The notes below the pieces were generated by a model. The model was not told the DNA's origin and made no database searches. It worked only from the letters and a program-made list of their open reading frames with translations. 64,000 nucleotides of DNA from Parelaphostrongylus tenuis (lineage: Eukaryota > Nematoda > Chromadorea > Rhabditida > Metastrongylidae). This document shows positions 45,998 through 58,085 of the stretch, one piece after another. The DNA lies in the NCBI GenBank assembly GCA_019055375.1, contig JAHQIW010005203.1:16267-80266 (forward strand), written 5' to 3'. The position numbers and the translations under genes were made by a program. Position 1 is the stretch's first letter; every line of letters begins with the position of its first letter.

Positions 45998-47700
45998 GCG
46001 ATACCCTGACGGGACACTTACAGCTTCCAGAAGGGCTATGGAGAAAATCATCCACCAGTACTACTCGGATCTCTTCGCTAGCCATGTTCTCTTACCGTCA
46101 TATAAATTGAAAGAGGACGAATATGTCGTTCCACCGGTCCTTCCTTCCGAAATCCGACATGCTATATCGTCGGTGAAAAACAGAACAACACCCGGTCCAG
46201 ACAGGATTAGACCAGAACACCTGAAGAACCTGCCGCCAGTTCTCATCAACACCCTGGCTCGGCTCTTCACTCGCTACCTGTCAGAATGCAAGGTCCCTAT
46301 TCAATGGAAAACCAGCAAGACCGTATTGTTGTTCAAAAAGGGAGACCTTCACGACATAGACAATTATCGCCCAATCTGCTTGCTGTCCGTTGTCTATAAA
46401 CTCTTTACTCGAGTCATCCTGAACAGGATTGACAGAACACTGGACGAAGGACAGCCATGCGAACAAGCAGGGTTCAGAAAAGGATTTAGTACCATGGACC
46501 ACATCCACACGATCACAAGACTCATTGAAGTTTCGCGAGAGTACAAACAACCACTCTGTCTCACTTTCATCGATCTGAAAAAAGCCTTTGATTCAGTGGA
46601 AACAGAAGCGGTTATAGAGGCTCTGGATAACCAGGGCGTCCCTACTCGGCACATAATGATCCTTCGTGAGCTTTATAAAGATTTCACGACCAGAATACCT
46701 CCATTCTACAACAATATCACAATTGACGTAAGAAGAGGGGTTCGACAAGGCGATACAATATCGCCAAAACTATTCACTGCCACCCTACAAAACGTCATGC
46801 GAACATTAGAATGGGACGAACTGGGAGTGAAAATTGACGGTCGACAATTAAACCATCTTCGCTTTGCTGACGATATCGTTCTCATAACACCAAACATCAG
46901 CCAAGCGGAACGAATGTTGACTGATTTCGATAACGCCTGTGAAAAGATCGGTCTTCAACTGAATCTAACGAAAACAATGTTCATGAGGAACGGATGGGTT
47001 TCTAATGCCCCATTCACGCTCAACGGAACGACAATTTCCGAATGCTCCAGTTACATCTATCTAGGTCGTGAAATCAACATGATGAACGACCTAGCCCCAG
47101 AGTTGAGCAGGAGTAAAAGAGCAGCTTGGGGAACGTTTAAGAGCATCGAAGATGTAGTGAAGAGGACAAAGAACATCCGACGCCGTGCCCACCTTTTCGA
47201 CTCGACAATTATCCCTGCCCTAACGTATGCAGCAGAAACCTGGTCGCTACGTAAGCAGGATGAAAGATCACTTGCCGTTATCGAACGCGCAGTCGAAAGG
47301 TCGATGCTAGGAGTGTCTCGTAATTCGCAAATGAGACAGAGGATCCGAACTTCCGACCTACGTCAACGATCGAAAATCAGAGACGCCGTTCTACACGCCA
47401 GGATATCGAAAATAAGGTGGGCCGGACACGTGATGCGCTTCAACGACAACCGATGGACGAGAGCCGTTACCGACTGGATTCCTCGGGACGTCAAGCGCTC
47501 TAAAGGAAGACCACTGACCCGTTGGTCCGATTTCTTCACGAAAGCGATGGAAGAAAGATATGATGCTCAGCGAATTCCTAGAGCAAGGAGGACCCACTGG
47601 GCTACTCTTGCACGCGATAGGGAAAAATGGAAGAGTTGCTGGTACCCGCTCGAGTCACTCGACGATCAACGGGACGACAGGTGATACAGGTGAAGTTGGT
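45998..47700 (+). mobile_element. RTE-type LINE, youngest-looking copy
   Basis: 5'-truncated at gcgataccctgacggg, the same internal point as copy C. It runs through RT and C-terminal region without a stop and ends gacaggtgatacaggtga, the family's short-repeat 3' end. No target duplication is obvious. It lacks the endonuclease domain. Confidence 0.85.
46038..47684 (+). CDS. RTE reverse transcriptase, 548-residue open frame without endonuclease
   Basis: An uninterrupted frame encoding the RT and C-terminal region of an RTE LINE. Visible motifs are [15 protein letters not shown] (about 109-123), [11 protein letters not shown] (145-155), [11 protein letters not shown] with the first catalytic Asp (D179), [11 protein letters not shown] (236-246) and RFADDIVLI with the Asp pair D278-D279. 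After the RT come the RTE-typical segments KIRWAGHVMRF and [16 protein letters not shown] sequence near the end. Full-length proteins of this family are roughly 900 or more residues with an N-terminal endonuclease, absent here. The first ATG is internal to the original frame, so no promoter or native start is expected. An intact frame suggests recent insertion. Confidence 0.85.
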   Translation: MEKIIHQYYSDLFASHVLLPSYKLKEDEYVVPPVLPSEIRHAISSVKNRTTPGPDRIRPEHLKNLPPVLINTLARLFTRYLSECKVPIQWKTSKTVLLFKKGDLHDIDNYRPICLLSVVYKLFTRVILNRIDRTLDEGQPCEQAGFRKGFSTMDHIHTITRLIEVSREYKQPLCLTFIDLKKAFDSVETEAVIEALDNQGVPTRHIMILRELYKDFTTRIPPFYNNITIDVRRGVRQGDTISPKLFTATLQNVMRTLEWDELGVKIDGRQLNHLRFADDIVLITPNISQAERMLTDFDNACEKIGLQLNLTKTMFMRNGWVSNAPFTLNGTTISECSSYIYLGREINMMNDLAPELSRSKRAAWGTFKSIEDVVKRTKNIRRRAHLFDSTIIPALTYAAETWSLRKQDERSLAVIERAVERSMLGVSRNSQMRQRIRTSDLRQRSKIRDAVLHARISKIRWAGHVMRFNDNRWTRAVTDWIPRDVKRSKGRPLTRWSDFFTKAMEERYDAQRIPRARRTHWATLARDREKWKSCWYPLESLDDQRDDR

Positions 47701-47714
47701 GCGGGGATCAAACA

Positions 47715-48010
47715 AAGGGCTAAGTACTCCATACACAAATTATAATCTCCTTGCAACCAAAAAATAGTGTGTAAGTCTTTTCACAAGCAAAGCTTGGTAT
47801 TAGAATCAGTATTTATAATGGTATCGAATTATTGCTAAGAATCTAGTGAAAAAGCTCAGTTGGGTAAAAAAAGCAAGGAAACGCTAGCACATTCCGCAGA
47901 TGTTGGCTGCATTTCACACAACTCTTAATGAACAATGGACATTTTCAGAACAACTGAGCATTTTTAACGAAAAATACGTCTATAGAGAATCCTCCAGCCT
48001 GGGTTCTATC
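47715..48010. repeat. Dispersed repeat R2, copy 2
   Basis: Begins immediately after the RTE 3' end and shares the R2 blocks (ttataatctccttgca, gcttggtatt, acaactgagcatttttaacg) with 39.54-40.09 kb. Confidence 0.4.
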
Positions 48011-50490
48011 TTCTGTATTCGATTTCAAAAAAACCTGTATTCTTTTGCAGCGAGAAAGTTTACCTAGAGTATGAATTTCACGATATAATACTGAAAAATA
48101 AGCTGGGAAGTGGAACAACGCACTTGGAAAGCGAAACTAATATTTTTCTTCTTAATAGAACGAGAAGAATGTGGTCTTTTAAGAAATTGAGATTAGCATA
48201 AGATCTATTTTTTTCAACGCTTCGAATGACTATAAAGGCAGATGAAATAAGATGGGACTGCTATGTAACAGCGGGGAAATTTTTTGCCTTCAAAAGGATC
48301 TAGTTTTCGTCGGGAACTCTCGATCTGTTAACGAGAAAACTCTCGTCGAAACACGGGAAATTTCTAGACGCATGGTCATTCTTTGAATTTGAAAAGACCC
48401 TTTTTGGAAACCTTTTCTGTAATGCTTCACTATTTGATGATGGTAGTGTCGTCTCAGCATCTCAAAGTTACCAAATAAATTCTTATATTCCCATTGCAGC
48501 GCGCAGCTGCACAATTTGTCCGATGCCAAGGTGACGATCGGTGCTCGCGTCACGTGGTCTGTATTTAGACTACGTCTATCAATGAGTTAATCAAACATGA
48601 AGTGTTGGTATCTACAAATTATTATCACGATAGACTAAAATGTTCAAGAGACAACGAGATCTCCAAAAGCGTTCTCAGCAGCGAATAGGTAGCTGAAGCT
48701 TCTCTCAGTTACTAGTTTTCGAACAAGTATCAAAGATGAGTTGTAAATTTAGCTGGATTTTTGATAACTATGTTGTGTAAGGTAAATTTTCATCGTCAAG
48801 TTCGTTCCCTTTTGGTGCGTTTTTTGAACGATGTGTGCTACAGCGTTGTGATGCAACAGAGGTGTATCTTTTCTTTTGGTCACATCTAGATTCACGCATT
48901 TCATTATTGTATTGTCTAATTCATTTAATGGCATTACTACTCAGTTGTGATCATTTTCTCATCGTTCAGAAGTTTTAGGTGGAAATGTGATGCTGCAATT
49001 TATTAAAAAGGTATTTTTATAATGTGATACTGACTTTAGAAAGTATTCAAAGTCTCCATTTTGGTCCAACACTGTAATGAACGCCTCTCTTTATTCTTAT
49101 AAACCACTTTTCATCGCTCACCTAATGTGATCGAAAAAAGGTTGTTTTTTATCTCAGAAAGGATGCAAAGTCCACATTTCCTAACGACGTTTTTCAAGTT
49201 CTCAAAAGGACGTTTTCTAGGTAGCCGTTAAATTCGTCCGTCTTAATTTAATGAGTTTATCTTCCAAATCGTCCACATATGTTTGACATTGAGCGCTGAT
49301 TTTTTCAACACATCTGCTCAATACATTTTTAGGGAAATCACTTCTATTATCTGCTTTAGATGATAGTCCTAAACTACATAAAAGTGTTGGCAACCACGAC
49401 TTCCACCTTCATCAAGACATTATCTTATGGAACATCTCTACATCGTCTCCTTTATTGTCCACTGATGTTATGACTACGTTTACAGCAGATTCTGTCAAAT
49501 TCTATCGAGATCCAGCTTTATAAAGTGAGAAGATTTTTTAAAATTTTTTTTTCTTAGGAACATTACCTCAAGTAGCTTTCTAGGTTGATGTCAACTGAGT
49601 ATCAAAGGAATTATTACACAATAAAAAATATAAGAACCATTAATTCTTGAAACGTTTTATACCAAAGATCAAGGCGAAATTCATTACAAAATGTCTTTGC
49701 CAGTGTATCACAGTATGACGCAATTTTGTAAGCCACACAAGTAATCGTTCCTTTTCAGGCAGTTGATAACAAATTTGTACCTTTGAAGAGTAAAGAACAT
49801 TTGGGTGTCATATTGGTGGATATACTGTAAATCATCGTGCTGCTATGAAATACAAAGCTGAAATGGACTCAGGGGAATATTATATTACGAAAAGTAAATT
49901 GAAATCGCAATGATAAGCCAATGGTAATTATCCTATACTAGGATCTGCCTGCCTAGAACTTATGACTTTTAAAAAATATATAGTCATCATTTCATTAATT
50001 CCTATCCTATCTGAAATAAATATTCACAGTCAGGTTAGTTCCTGATTTTCCATCAAAATTTCACAAGCTGCTCAATTTCGAGACTACATAGTTAGTGGTA
50101 AAATGCACAAGAAGGCGTTAGAACCAGCCTCCTCACCAAAAAGCGAGTGACATAGTTGCCCTGAGCAGATGTTGACGTATTTGAAAGATGTGCTACTTGT
50201 CTCTGCTGCGCCAGATTGATTTATACTTCACGAGGACGCGTCGTATTCATGCCTAAGTGGTATGGAGTGTGCCATGCGTTTATCTATGCGGATTTCATCA
50301 TCCCATGTCGATTTGGCCAAAAGCATACTGCAGTCAAGATTACGGGTGCAAAAGGAGTGGTTTTGAGCCTCGTCAGCGCAAAAATAAAAGCCTTACGTGC
50401 GTTCCAGAAGCGTCGACAATAATTTCCTACATGCATACTCAACACAGATGTCTTACATCACAACAGAATTTGTTGAATAATTTTTGAGTA
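48011..50490. other. No recognised gene
   Basis: AT-rich DNA with only short frames. Weak R2-like words near 48.12-48.30 and 49.13 kb. Confidence 0.4.
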
Positions 50491-50496
50491 TATTTG

Positions 50497-50725
50497 TGCC
50501 ACGAGGCATGTGACGAAGTGTTTAGAGGTTGCGAGGTAAAGTGGTTCATGGTTCGATCCATCCTGGAGATTCACTAGTCCTTTAATTTTTCCGTGAATGA
50601 CGAATTGGTACCAGACTTATCTGGGGAGGTTAGCAGTACTGACTCAATCCTTGATAAGTTGAATGTATGGTGTATTCTTCAGAGATTGATAATAGCCGAG
50701 GGCATTGTCTTTTCATTCTCTTATT
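50497..50725 (+). mobile_element. SINE-1, diverged plus-strand copy
   Basis: Head gcatgtgacgaagtgtttagagg with B box atggttcgatcc, then ggtaccagacttatctgggg and gagattgataatagccgagg at the tail. Several body blocks are shortened. Confidence 0.68.
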
Positions 50726-52163
50726 ATCGCCAAAAACAGTGAATGATATAAGATTTCCGATGTTTGGTAGTATTTCCCAGAGAGTGAAACTTCTTGGATG
50801 AGTCTGACACTCAATAGAGAAGTAAACAAAATTGAGGCTTTAGTAGTGCAGTTTCAAATTATTGATAGTTAACGAGATTGGAAATGACGCAAGTGATAGA
50901 TTACGGTTTAGAGCTTCAAACCTCATCCTGAACATTTTTTTATTATCTAAAGTGAAACTCAGGATTAGACAACTGCAGTACAATAATGACCCACAATTTT
51001 GAATATCAGTCAATCACTATCAATGGACAATGGACAGCATTTGATGCTAATGTTTCCATTCTTTTGTTAATACTATCCGTTCTCATATTATGCGAGTCTC
51101 AGCATTTATTACACTCGATTTAATTCCTCGTATCCACCATCCGTAAAAGTCTTCGAAATGCTAAGGCGTTCCCACGTGAATTGGAGGCTGTGAGTTTCCA
51201 GACAAGTCTCTATCAATTCTCCGACACAGCAGTGATGAGAATTTCAGAGATACTGGAACAAGAAGAAAGCAAATGTAGTAATAGTTTTCGTCTACAAGTG
51301 CACACATTTCTACATAGTAAATAGCAAAAATGTAAGTCTGTTCAATTTATCAATTCTCAAACGGTTTTAGTGCGAAAACAAAGTGTATGTCACTTTGTCA
51401 ACACTGTTAGGACAATAAAAAACACACCATGCTTTATTAACAATATTAGAGCGACAATTATTTGATATCCAACATTCATTCAGCCCAGAAGACATATGCG
51501 AGAATTGCCATTGAGGGAGTACTTAGCAAGATTGATAGAAACGGACATGCGAGTCTAAAAGTCAAGAAGCATTTGAGAGTGTTGAACCTAAATCTGTCAT
51601 GGAATCAATCACATAAGGAAAAGTTCGACGTGCGAGACGTCTTTAAGGTGATCGTAATTTTTTGCTGGGAAATGTCAATCTTTGTATCTTACGGCAATTA
51701 ATGTGGAGCACGAAACTTAAGGCAGAAAGATGAAACTCAAGACTGCGCAGAATATTGATTACGCATTGCTATGGTTACTAATTTTGAATAGCATTCATAC
51801 TTACAGACAAGTGAAAATTCCGAACAACCTATAAAAAATTTGCAAAAGTTAAAATGAACAATGCATTTAAATGACATCTAGCATTCTAGTATAAGATATA
51901 TTATGCAAAACAGCAGTAACTGGCAAATTTTTTGAACTATCAAATCATAATTCTCAAGCACTCTAGTGTTTACATAGATATAATAATATGGAGATGATAA
52001 TGTGTTTTTACAAATCGAATTGTTGTAATGTGGTTCGAACCACCTCCTACTTCTCACTCACTTGGCTGTATTAGATATTATCGACCAAAATGTAATACAA
52101 GAAAAAATTTGCGTATACATAAGCAGACACCTAATCAATTATTCGCTAATATATACACAATAA

Positions 52164-53338
52164 CTTACGATTACAAGACTCATTGAAGTTTCACGAGAGT
52201 ACAAACAACCACTCTGTCTCATTTTCATCGTTCTGAAGAGAACTTTTGATTCAGTGGAAATAGAAGCGGTTATAGAGGCTCTGGATAACCAGGGCGTCCC
52301 TACTCGGTACATGATGATCCTTTGTGAGTTTTATAAAGATTTCACGACCAAAATATCTTCATTCTACAACAATATCACCATTGACGTAAGGAGATGGGTT
52401 CGACAAGGTGATACAATTCCGCCAAAACTATTCGCTGCCAACTTGCAAAGGGTCATGCGAACATTAGAATGGGGCGATATGGGACTGAAAACTGACGGTC
52501 GACAATTAAACCATCTAGGCTTTGCTGACGACATCGTTCTCATAACACCAAACATCAGCCAAGCGGAACGAATGCTGACGGATTTCGAAATCGCCTGTGG
52601 AAAGATTAGTCTTCAACTAAATATAACGAAAACGATGTTCATGAGGAAAGAATGGGTTTTGAATGCCCCATTGACGCTCGACGGAACGAAATTCTCCGAA
52701 TGCTCCAGCTACGTCCATCTAGGTCGTGAAATCAACTTGATGAACTACCTACTCCAGAGTTGTGCAGAAGGAATTGAGCAGCTTGGGTACGTTCAAGAGC
52801 GTGGAAGACGTAGTGAAGAGGACAAAGAACATCCGACTCCGTGCCCACTTTTTCGACTCGATGATTATCCCTGCTTTAACGTATGCACCAGAAACCTGGT
52901 CGCTACGTAAGCAGGATGAAAGATCACTCGGCGTTATTGAACGCGCAGTTGAAAGGTCGATGCTAGGAGTGTCCCGTATTTCGCATATGAGAGGAAGGAT
53001 CCGAAGTTCCGACCTACGTCAACGATCGAGATTCAGAGACGCCGTCCTACACACCAGGATATCGAAAATAAGGTAGACCGGACACGTGATGCGCTTCAAC
53101 GACGACCGATGGACGAGAACCGTTACCGACTGAATTCCTCGGGACGTCAAGCGCTCTACAGGAAGACCATCGACCCGATGGTCCGTTTTCTTCACGAAAG
53201 CTATAGAAGAAAGATATGATGCTCAGCGATTCCCTAGAGCGGAAAGGACCACTGGGCTACTCTTGCACGCGATAGGAAAAATTGGAAGTGTTGCTGGTAC
53301 CCGCTCGAGACACTCGACGATAAACGGGGCAACATGTG
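52164..53338 (+). mobile_element. RTE-type LINE copy D with 11-bp target duplication
   Basis: Flanked by atacacaataa at 52153-52163 and 53339-53349. It starts within the RT (attacaagactcattgaag), so it is a strong 5' truncation of about 1.2 kb. A 218-codon frame (52254-52910) carries RQGDT and FADDIVLI, then a frameshift leads to 52762-53076 and the C-terminal region with stops. The end aacatgtgatac matches the family 3' end. Confidence 0.87.
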
Positions 53339-53349
53339 ATACACAATAA

Positions 53350-56300
53350 TATGCATATCATTTCCTTTGCTCGTTCTTTTACATACAGCTAATCCGCTAC
53401 TTGCTTCCTCACAGTTCTGCTATTTCTTAGAAGCTCTAACTATATACTTTCAAATCACTGATATATCGTGACAGTGATTGCAATGGTGGTCGGAGGAGGA
53501 GGGGCTTTGCAGAACACACATCGTCATTGGCTTCATCTGACACGCCATCAAACCTGTAATCATTCCGTGCTTGGCAATTTATTAGCGAATTTGTTTAAGA
53601 GGGTAAAAAACGTTGCATCAGCAACCCTCTGCAAATTACTACAAAAGTTATACATATTCGTTTATTTCCATGATGCTATGAATGTAGTAGAATGTATGGC
53701 GCATGCCTGATCAATGCCGAACGCTTCAGACTTTGTCACCATAATACATGGTACTACTACATGAAATTCCTCAGACATGAAACTGTTGCAGTTTTTAGAC
53801 AATATGTTCCTCCTCATCCGCAAGTGATGATCTTCTATCACTTGTACACCGGCTTCAGGATCAGCTAAATGACAATTCTACAGTATTCTCCAATAGTTTA
53901 TTCGGAACACAGCATGAATATTTGATCATCTTGCAAAAAACTGTGACCTTGTTAGACAGTTAAGCGGCTACTGGAGTGGGAAAAAAGTGAAACCATACGT
54001 CGATACCCAGCAGCCAGATATTCTGCCCTGTTCAATATATTCTCCATATGATGCCTGTTGGATCAAAGTCAGCCGATGCTGATGGTCATTTTTAGAGTCG
54101 ATTTACGACATAACTCAAAGTTGGATTCGGTTTCCTTGAGTTGGTTCATTTACTCGTAGAAAATTGCATTTGCAGAATGTTCCTCTTGTGTCTCTAACAC
54201 ATGAACGACTAATATTCAAAGGTGAAGATGAGAAAAGATAGATCTGAAAATCAGTTCACAAAAATGTTTGAAATTCAAAAGAAGCGAAAACGAAGATAAC
54301 AACAAAATGAGGTTCTAAATGTAAGCTACAGTTCTATTACCCGCTTAGTGACATTATGAAAAGAAGCCTTTTGATCAAAATAAACTTTTTACAATGATCG
54401 AGAAATCATGTTCAAATGGCCTAGAAGAGCGTCGAAAATGAAACAAAGAAGAAACGTTGAAAGTCAAGTGCATTTAGATCTCTAACAAGTTTACGTACTC
54501 TATTGTGCTTCCTCTAACCTAGGGCCGTTTGAGGCTGGGCTTCATGCAAAAGATGATTGTGCAGCCAGGTGCAATACCCTCAAAATGATATCAGAACTGT
54601 TCTCTATCATTCCAATAGGACACGCAGAACAGTAGTGATTAGATCTTTTACGAGGACATTGATTAGAAACAGTGTCATGATCTCTTTGTAACAAAGAGGA
54701 CAAGACTCATTTAACAACTGTGATAAGCTATTGGAGGCTTTACTATTGTAGCGTCAGTCGGAGGAAATGTGATCAATAAGCTAGATATTCATACTGCATC
54801 TTAAGGTGTCATTAGATAGTCTCGGATTTCAGATCGTTAACTTTCAATTGATATCGGCGTATTTTTGCACTGCTCTGCTATGCGCATATTACAGTGCAGA
54901 CAGAATCAAAACTTTCAAATTTCAGAATTTCAATGTGCACTAAATTATTCCCAGTACTCTCTTTTCTGGAAAGAAAAGTGTCGTTGCCAAGTTTGTTCAC
55001 TCAGAAGCTTTCATGCTGTAATCAAAACGTTACAGTCATAAATGGCATGAAATTAGGAAGAAAGTTTTTCCATTATTAGTCACTTGCTTCTGAGATAAAA
55101 TTTGGTGAACTACTGCAGCCAAATTTGCTTAAGCTACTTCTTTGCTTTTCCTTGCCTTGAAAGAGGCTCACTGCCAAATTGATGTGTCCTGAGAAGCCGA
55201 CATAGTCAACAAGCTACACGAAAGGTTCGCTCTCTAGAAGTTGATATTACCGATTCACACCTTTTAAACGGACGTCCAACACTTGGTCTAATCAAGAAGT
55301 TACAGTGCTTTTTGAAAATATTGTAGAGTGGTGGACAATTGCTGATAATAAAAATACCAAATGTAAATTCCAATCGATTTGTTTGCTTTGTTTGCATTTC
55401 GTGAGGTTGCATAGCTCATTTAAATAGAGGAGTAAAATCGTTTGTTTCTCAGAACTATGTTTCCAAATTAACTGCTTCTTAATCGCTTGATATTGCTTAG
55501 ACGATCTTTCTCATGAAGTCCACCACAAGGATCAAATCACTAAAATTACCAATAGAACCATACTTTGTTCCCTAAAGTTTTATCTTAGATTCGACAAGGC
55601 TTCTTTATGTTACCACAGCGAAAATACGTCGATTTTTTTTGAAAAGTGGGGAATGTTTTCAATATGCTAATAAGTTACTATCACGACAACAGCGATTTCT
55701 AGCACTTTATTGCTCTCATCTGGAGTTCTAAACAAAAATGTTGACACCTTAGCCATTTTGACTATATATTCAATACAAGCTTTCTGATTGCTGTAAAGTG
55801 CAAAATTAATTTTTTTCCCATAGAATGATCGACAATGAATTGGCACTGCAGACAAGCGATTCGTTTGGAAATTCGTTTAGTTATTTTGCTCAATCCTTTG
55901 AAAAGAGGCATATTCCACGAAATAGGGAGCCTTTCGTTGGCATAATTGCTGTATTCGGTAACATACGTGTTTATCCAGTAAGCACTAGTCTGATTACTTG
56001 AAATCTAGTGTTGTAACAGGATTCATCTGTTTATTTAGCTTATTTCAACAGTTTCTGTGTTTTTAATTCGAAGAAACAGTCGATGTTCATAATAGCCTTT
56101 GCTCCTTGCTAAAAAAGATATGAGAAGTGACAACGGCACAAAATGCTATCTAAGTATGACTCTGTTTTTCACTTCGCAAATCAGATGATATCAAGTTATT
56201 CTTTTTTGTAACAATTTATGTGATTAACATACATTGTCTGCAATGCCGTTTACTATAAAAACTGAATTCACCTTTAATTCCATTATTCGTCTATGTTATG

Positions 56301-56685
56301 ACTTAGGCAAAGCTACCCACCAATAAAGCCTTTATTCGTCAGTGTTGCATACCACAATGGCCCAGTGAGCTACTTTCGTTCCTCGTCTGGAAAAGCATGA
56401 TATCTTCAGTTAGCGTTAGTTAAGCTTTTGTCAAAAAGATACTTGCAAGTAGCCCTTACAAAAAGAATAGTATACAGATATCGATTGAGGTGACTCGTTA
56501 CCATTTACTTTTTACATATCATATTTGTGACCACTCGGGTTTTATTAACAAGTTTTTTCCAAACTGTGGATTCATATGCTTTTTCATAGCTTTTACTTAT
56601 GTGCTGAACAATCACGAAATGTGAGATGGCTTATTGTACATTCATTCACAAAAAGGCCCCTTAATAGATTTTTTTTCGAAGCATT
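53350..56685. other. No recognised gene
   Basis: A small piece of SINE-1 tail (53690-53737, gaatgtatggcgcatgcctg) is the only recognised item. The open frames (53468-53710, 55206-55412) have no family resemblance. Confidence 0.45.
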
Positions 56686-56757
56686 ATCTATTATGCCTGA
56701 TAATCATTATTTGAGCCACGCATGTCAGTGGTGTGTCAATGAGGGCTGACTTATAGA

Positions 56758-56800
56758 GCCCGATACACGTGTTTCGATCTTGCGATCTCGTCAGTCGGGC
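56758..56800 (-). ncRNA. Hammerhead ribozyme, family 1, intact
   Basis: The minus strand reads GCCCGA, CUGACGA, GAUC-GCAA-GAUC, GAAA, CACGUG, UA, UCGGGC. Stem I is six perfect pairs, and stem II is four pairs closed by a GNRA-type GCAA loop. The cleavage triplet is GUA. Stem III is the palindrome ACACGUGU. Confidence 0.87.
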
Positions 56801-57074
56801 AGTTGCCCTTTCTCGTCTTTTGCTAATCTCTGTGGGCGCTCCAGTCCCCACGATAAGAGTTAGCGACGACGTACGTTTTACACTCTATGTCCAGTGAAGA
56901 ATTCACCAAACACAGAGTGTTGTACACTCGAATGCTCGTGGCTAGTATATTCAATATAACATATCTTTCATTTCGAGTGTTTTCTTAAGACCACAGCTCA
57001 AATTTCAATATGCCTGATAATCATTATTCGAGCCACGCATGTCAGTGGTCTGTCAATGAGGGCTGACTTATAGA

Positions 57075-57117
57075 GCCCGATACACATGTTTCAATCTTGC
57101 GATCTCGTCGGTAGGGC
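57075..57117 (-). ncRNA. Hammerhead ribozyme, family 1, mutated second unit
   Basis: The same architecture, but the core reads CCGACGA (U4 changed), stem I has changed to GCCCUA, and the stem III palindrome is broken (ACAUGU). Stem II GAUC/GAUU survives with a wobble. Likely inactive. Confidence 0.7.
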
Positions 57118-57228
57118 AGTTAACCTTTCTCGTCTTTTGCTAATCTCTGTGGGTGCTTCAGTACCTACAATAAGAGTTAGCGACGACGTACGTTTTACAC
57201 TCTATGTCCAGTGAAGAACTCACCAAGT

Positions 57229-57870
57229 AGTTAGTGAATAGTGAGTGTTAGTGTCACTACTGAGTAGTGAATAGATAGGATATATATTCACTGCTCAATG
57301 GAGGAAGACTGAAACCATCGTCAGTATGCGTGTTGATCGTCTTACTGCAGTTGGATAAAGCACTCATTCATGACTTCTATCGCTTCTTTTCCGTTTTCTC
57401 CGCTTTGTGTCCTTTCTGGTAATTCATTGTCTTTTGCCTCGCTCTTTGTAACTGTACGATTTGAATACATTCGTTTTAATCCCGAAAGCGCAATTTTGAA
57501 AGCAATGTTGCATCACTCAAGTCCTTATTACCATCATGATCAAAAAGTAGACTAGGGAGGAAAATATCCAATCAAGAAACAATGAATTCGCTGCAATTCA
57601 ATTAAAAGGCTTAGAAAAATGCCTATTGTGAGAAAGCACATAGTAAATCGCTCATCACCTAACCATTTTGTGCTTGAATTTGTTATACCACAACGTCCCA
57701 CATTTCATGTTCATTAGATAATTATTTGAGAGAAGGTGCAACGTTGTCGGAAGTGACACAGAGTCGCCCAAATTCAAAGAATAACATGCGAAACGAAAAG
57801 TCTTATGCTCTAAATAGGAGACGTAACTGATCAATATAAAAAAGGCGTGAAAATTATCTGTTGAAAGAAA
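57229..57870. other. No recognised feature
   Basis: Short tandem words gtagttagtgaatagtgagtg near 57230-57275 only. Confidence 0.4.
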
Positions 57871-57974
57871 TAGTCATTCATAAACCAATACACCAATTAC
57901 AAACCGAAGGGAAGTATTGGTGTTCTATCATTATCGAAAACATGTCCGAAATGGGAACTGATGAAGCAGTAGAA

Positions 57975-58085
57975 AGCGGAATGAGGGGGGGGCGGCCCTG
58001 GATGATTGGGGGATGCGGTGGGGGGGTGGGTGGTGGGGGAAAAAGACGAAAGGAAAGAAACCGCGAGGGACGGAGGGGGTGGGGA
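57975..58085. repeat. G-rich low-complexity tract
   Basis: Runs of four to eight G (ggggggggc, tggggggatg, ggggggtgggtggtggggg) within about 110 bases. Could form G-quadruplexes on the plus strand. It marks the start of an unusual region. Confidence 0.75.

Larger units (their letters stand above)
56690..57228 (-). mobile_element. Retrozyme family 1, tandem dimer (317-bp unit)
   Basis: Two head-to-tail copies: gcctgataatcattattygagccacgcatg begins at 56696 and again 317 bp later. The first unit is complete, and the second stops at about 57228 (gaagaactcacc). Each unit contains a hammerhead on the minus strand. The unit has short internal inverted words (acactctatgt, cagagtgtt). No conserved frame exists. 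Tandem units of this size with one hammerhead each are the known genomic form of retrozymes. Confidence 0.83.

Noticed and set aside
50330..50410. A hammerhead-like word (CTGACGAGG on the minus strand near 50370)
   Set aside because: No GAAA follows at a suitable distance and no stem II can be drawn.
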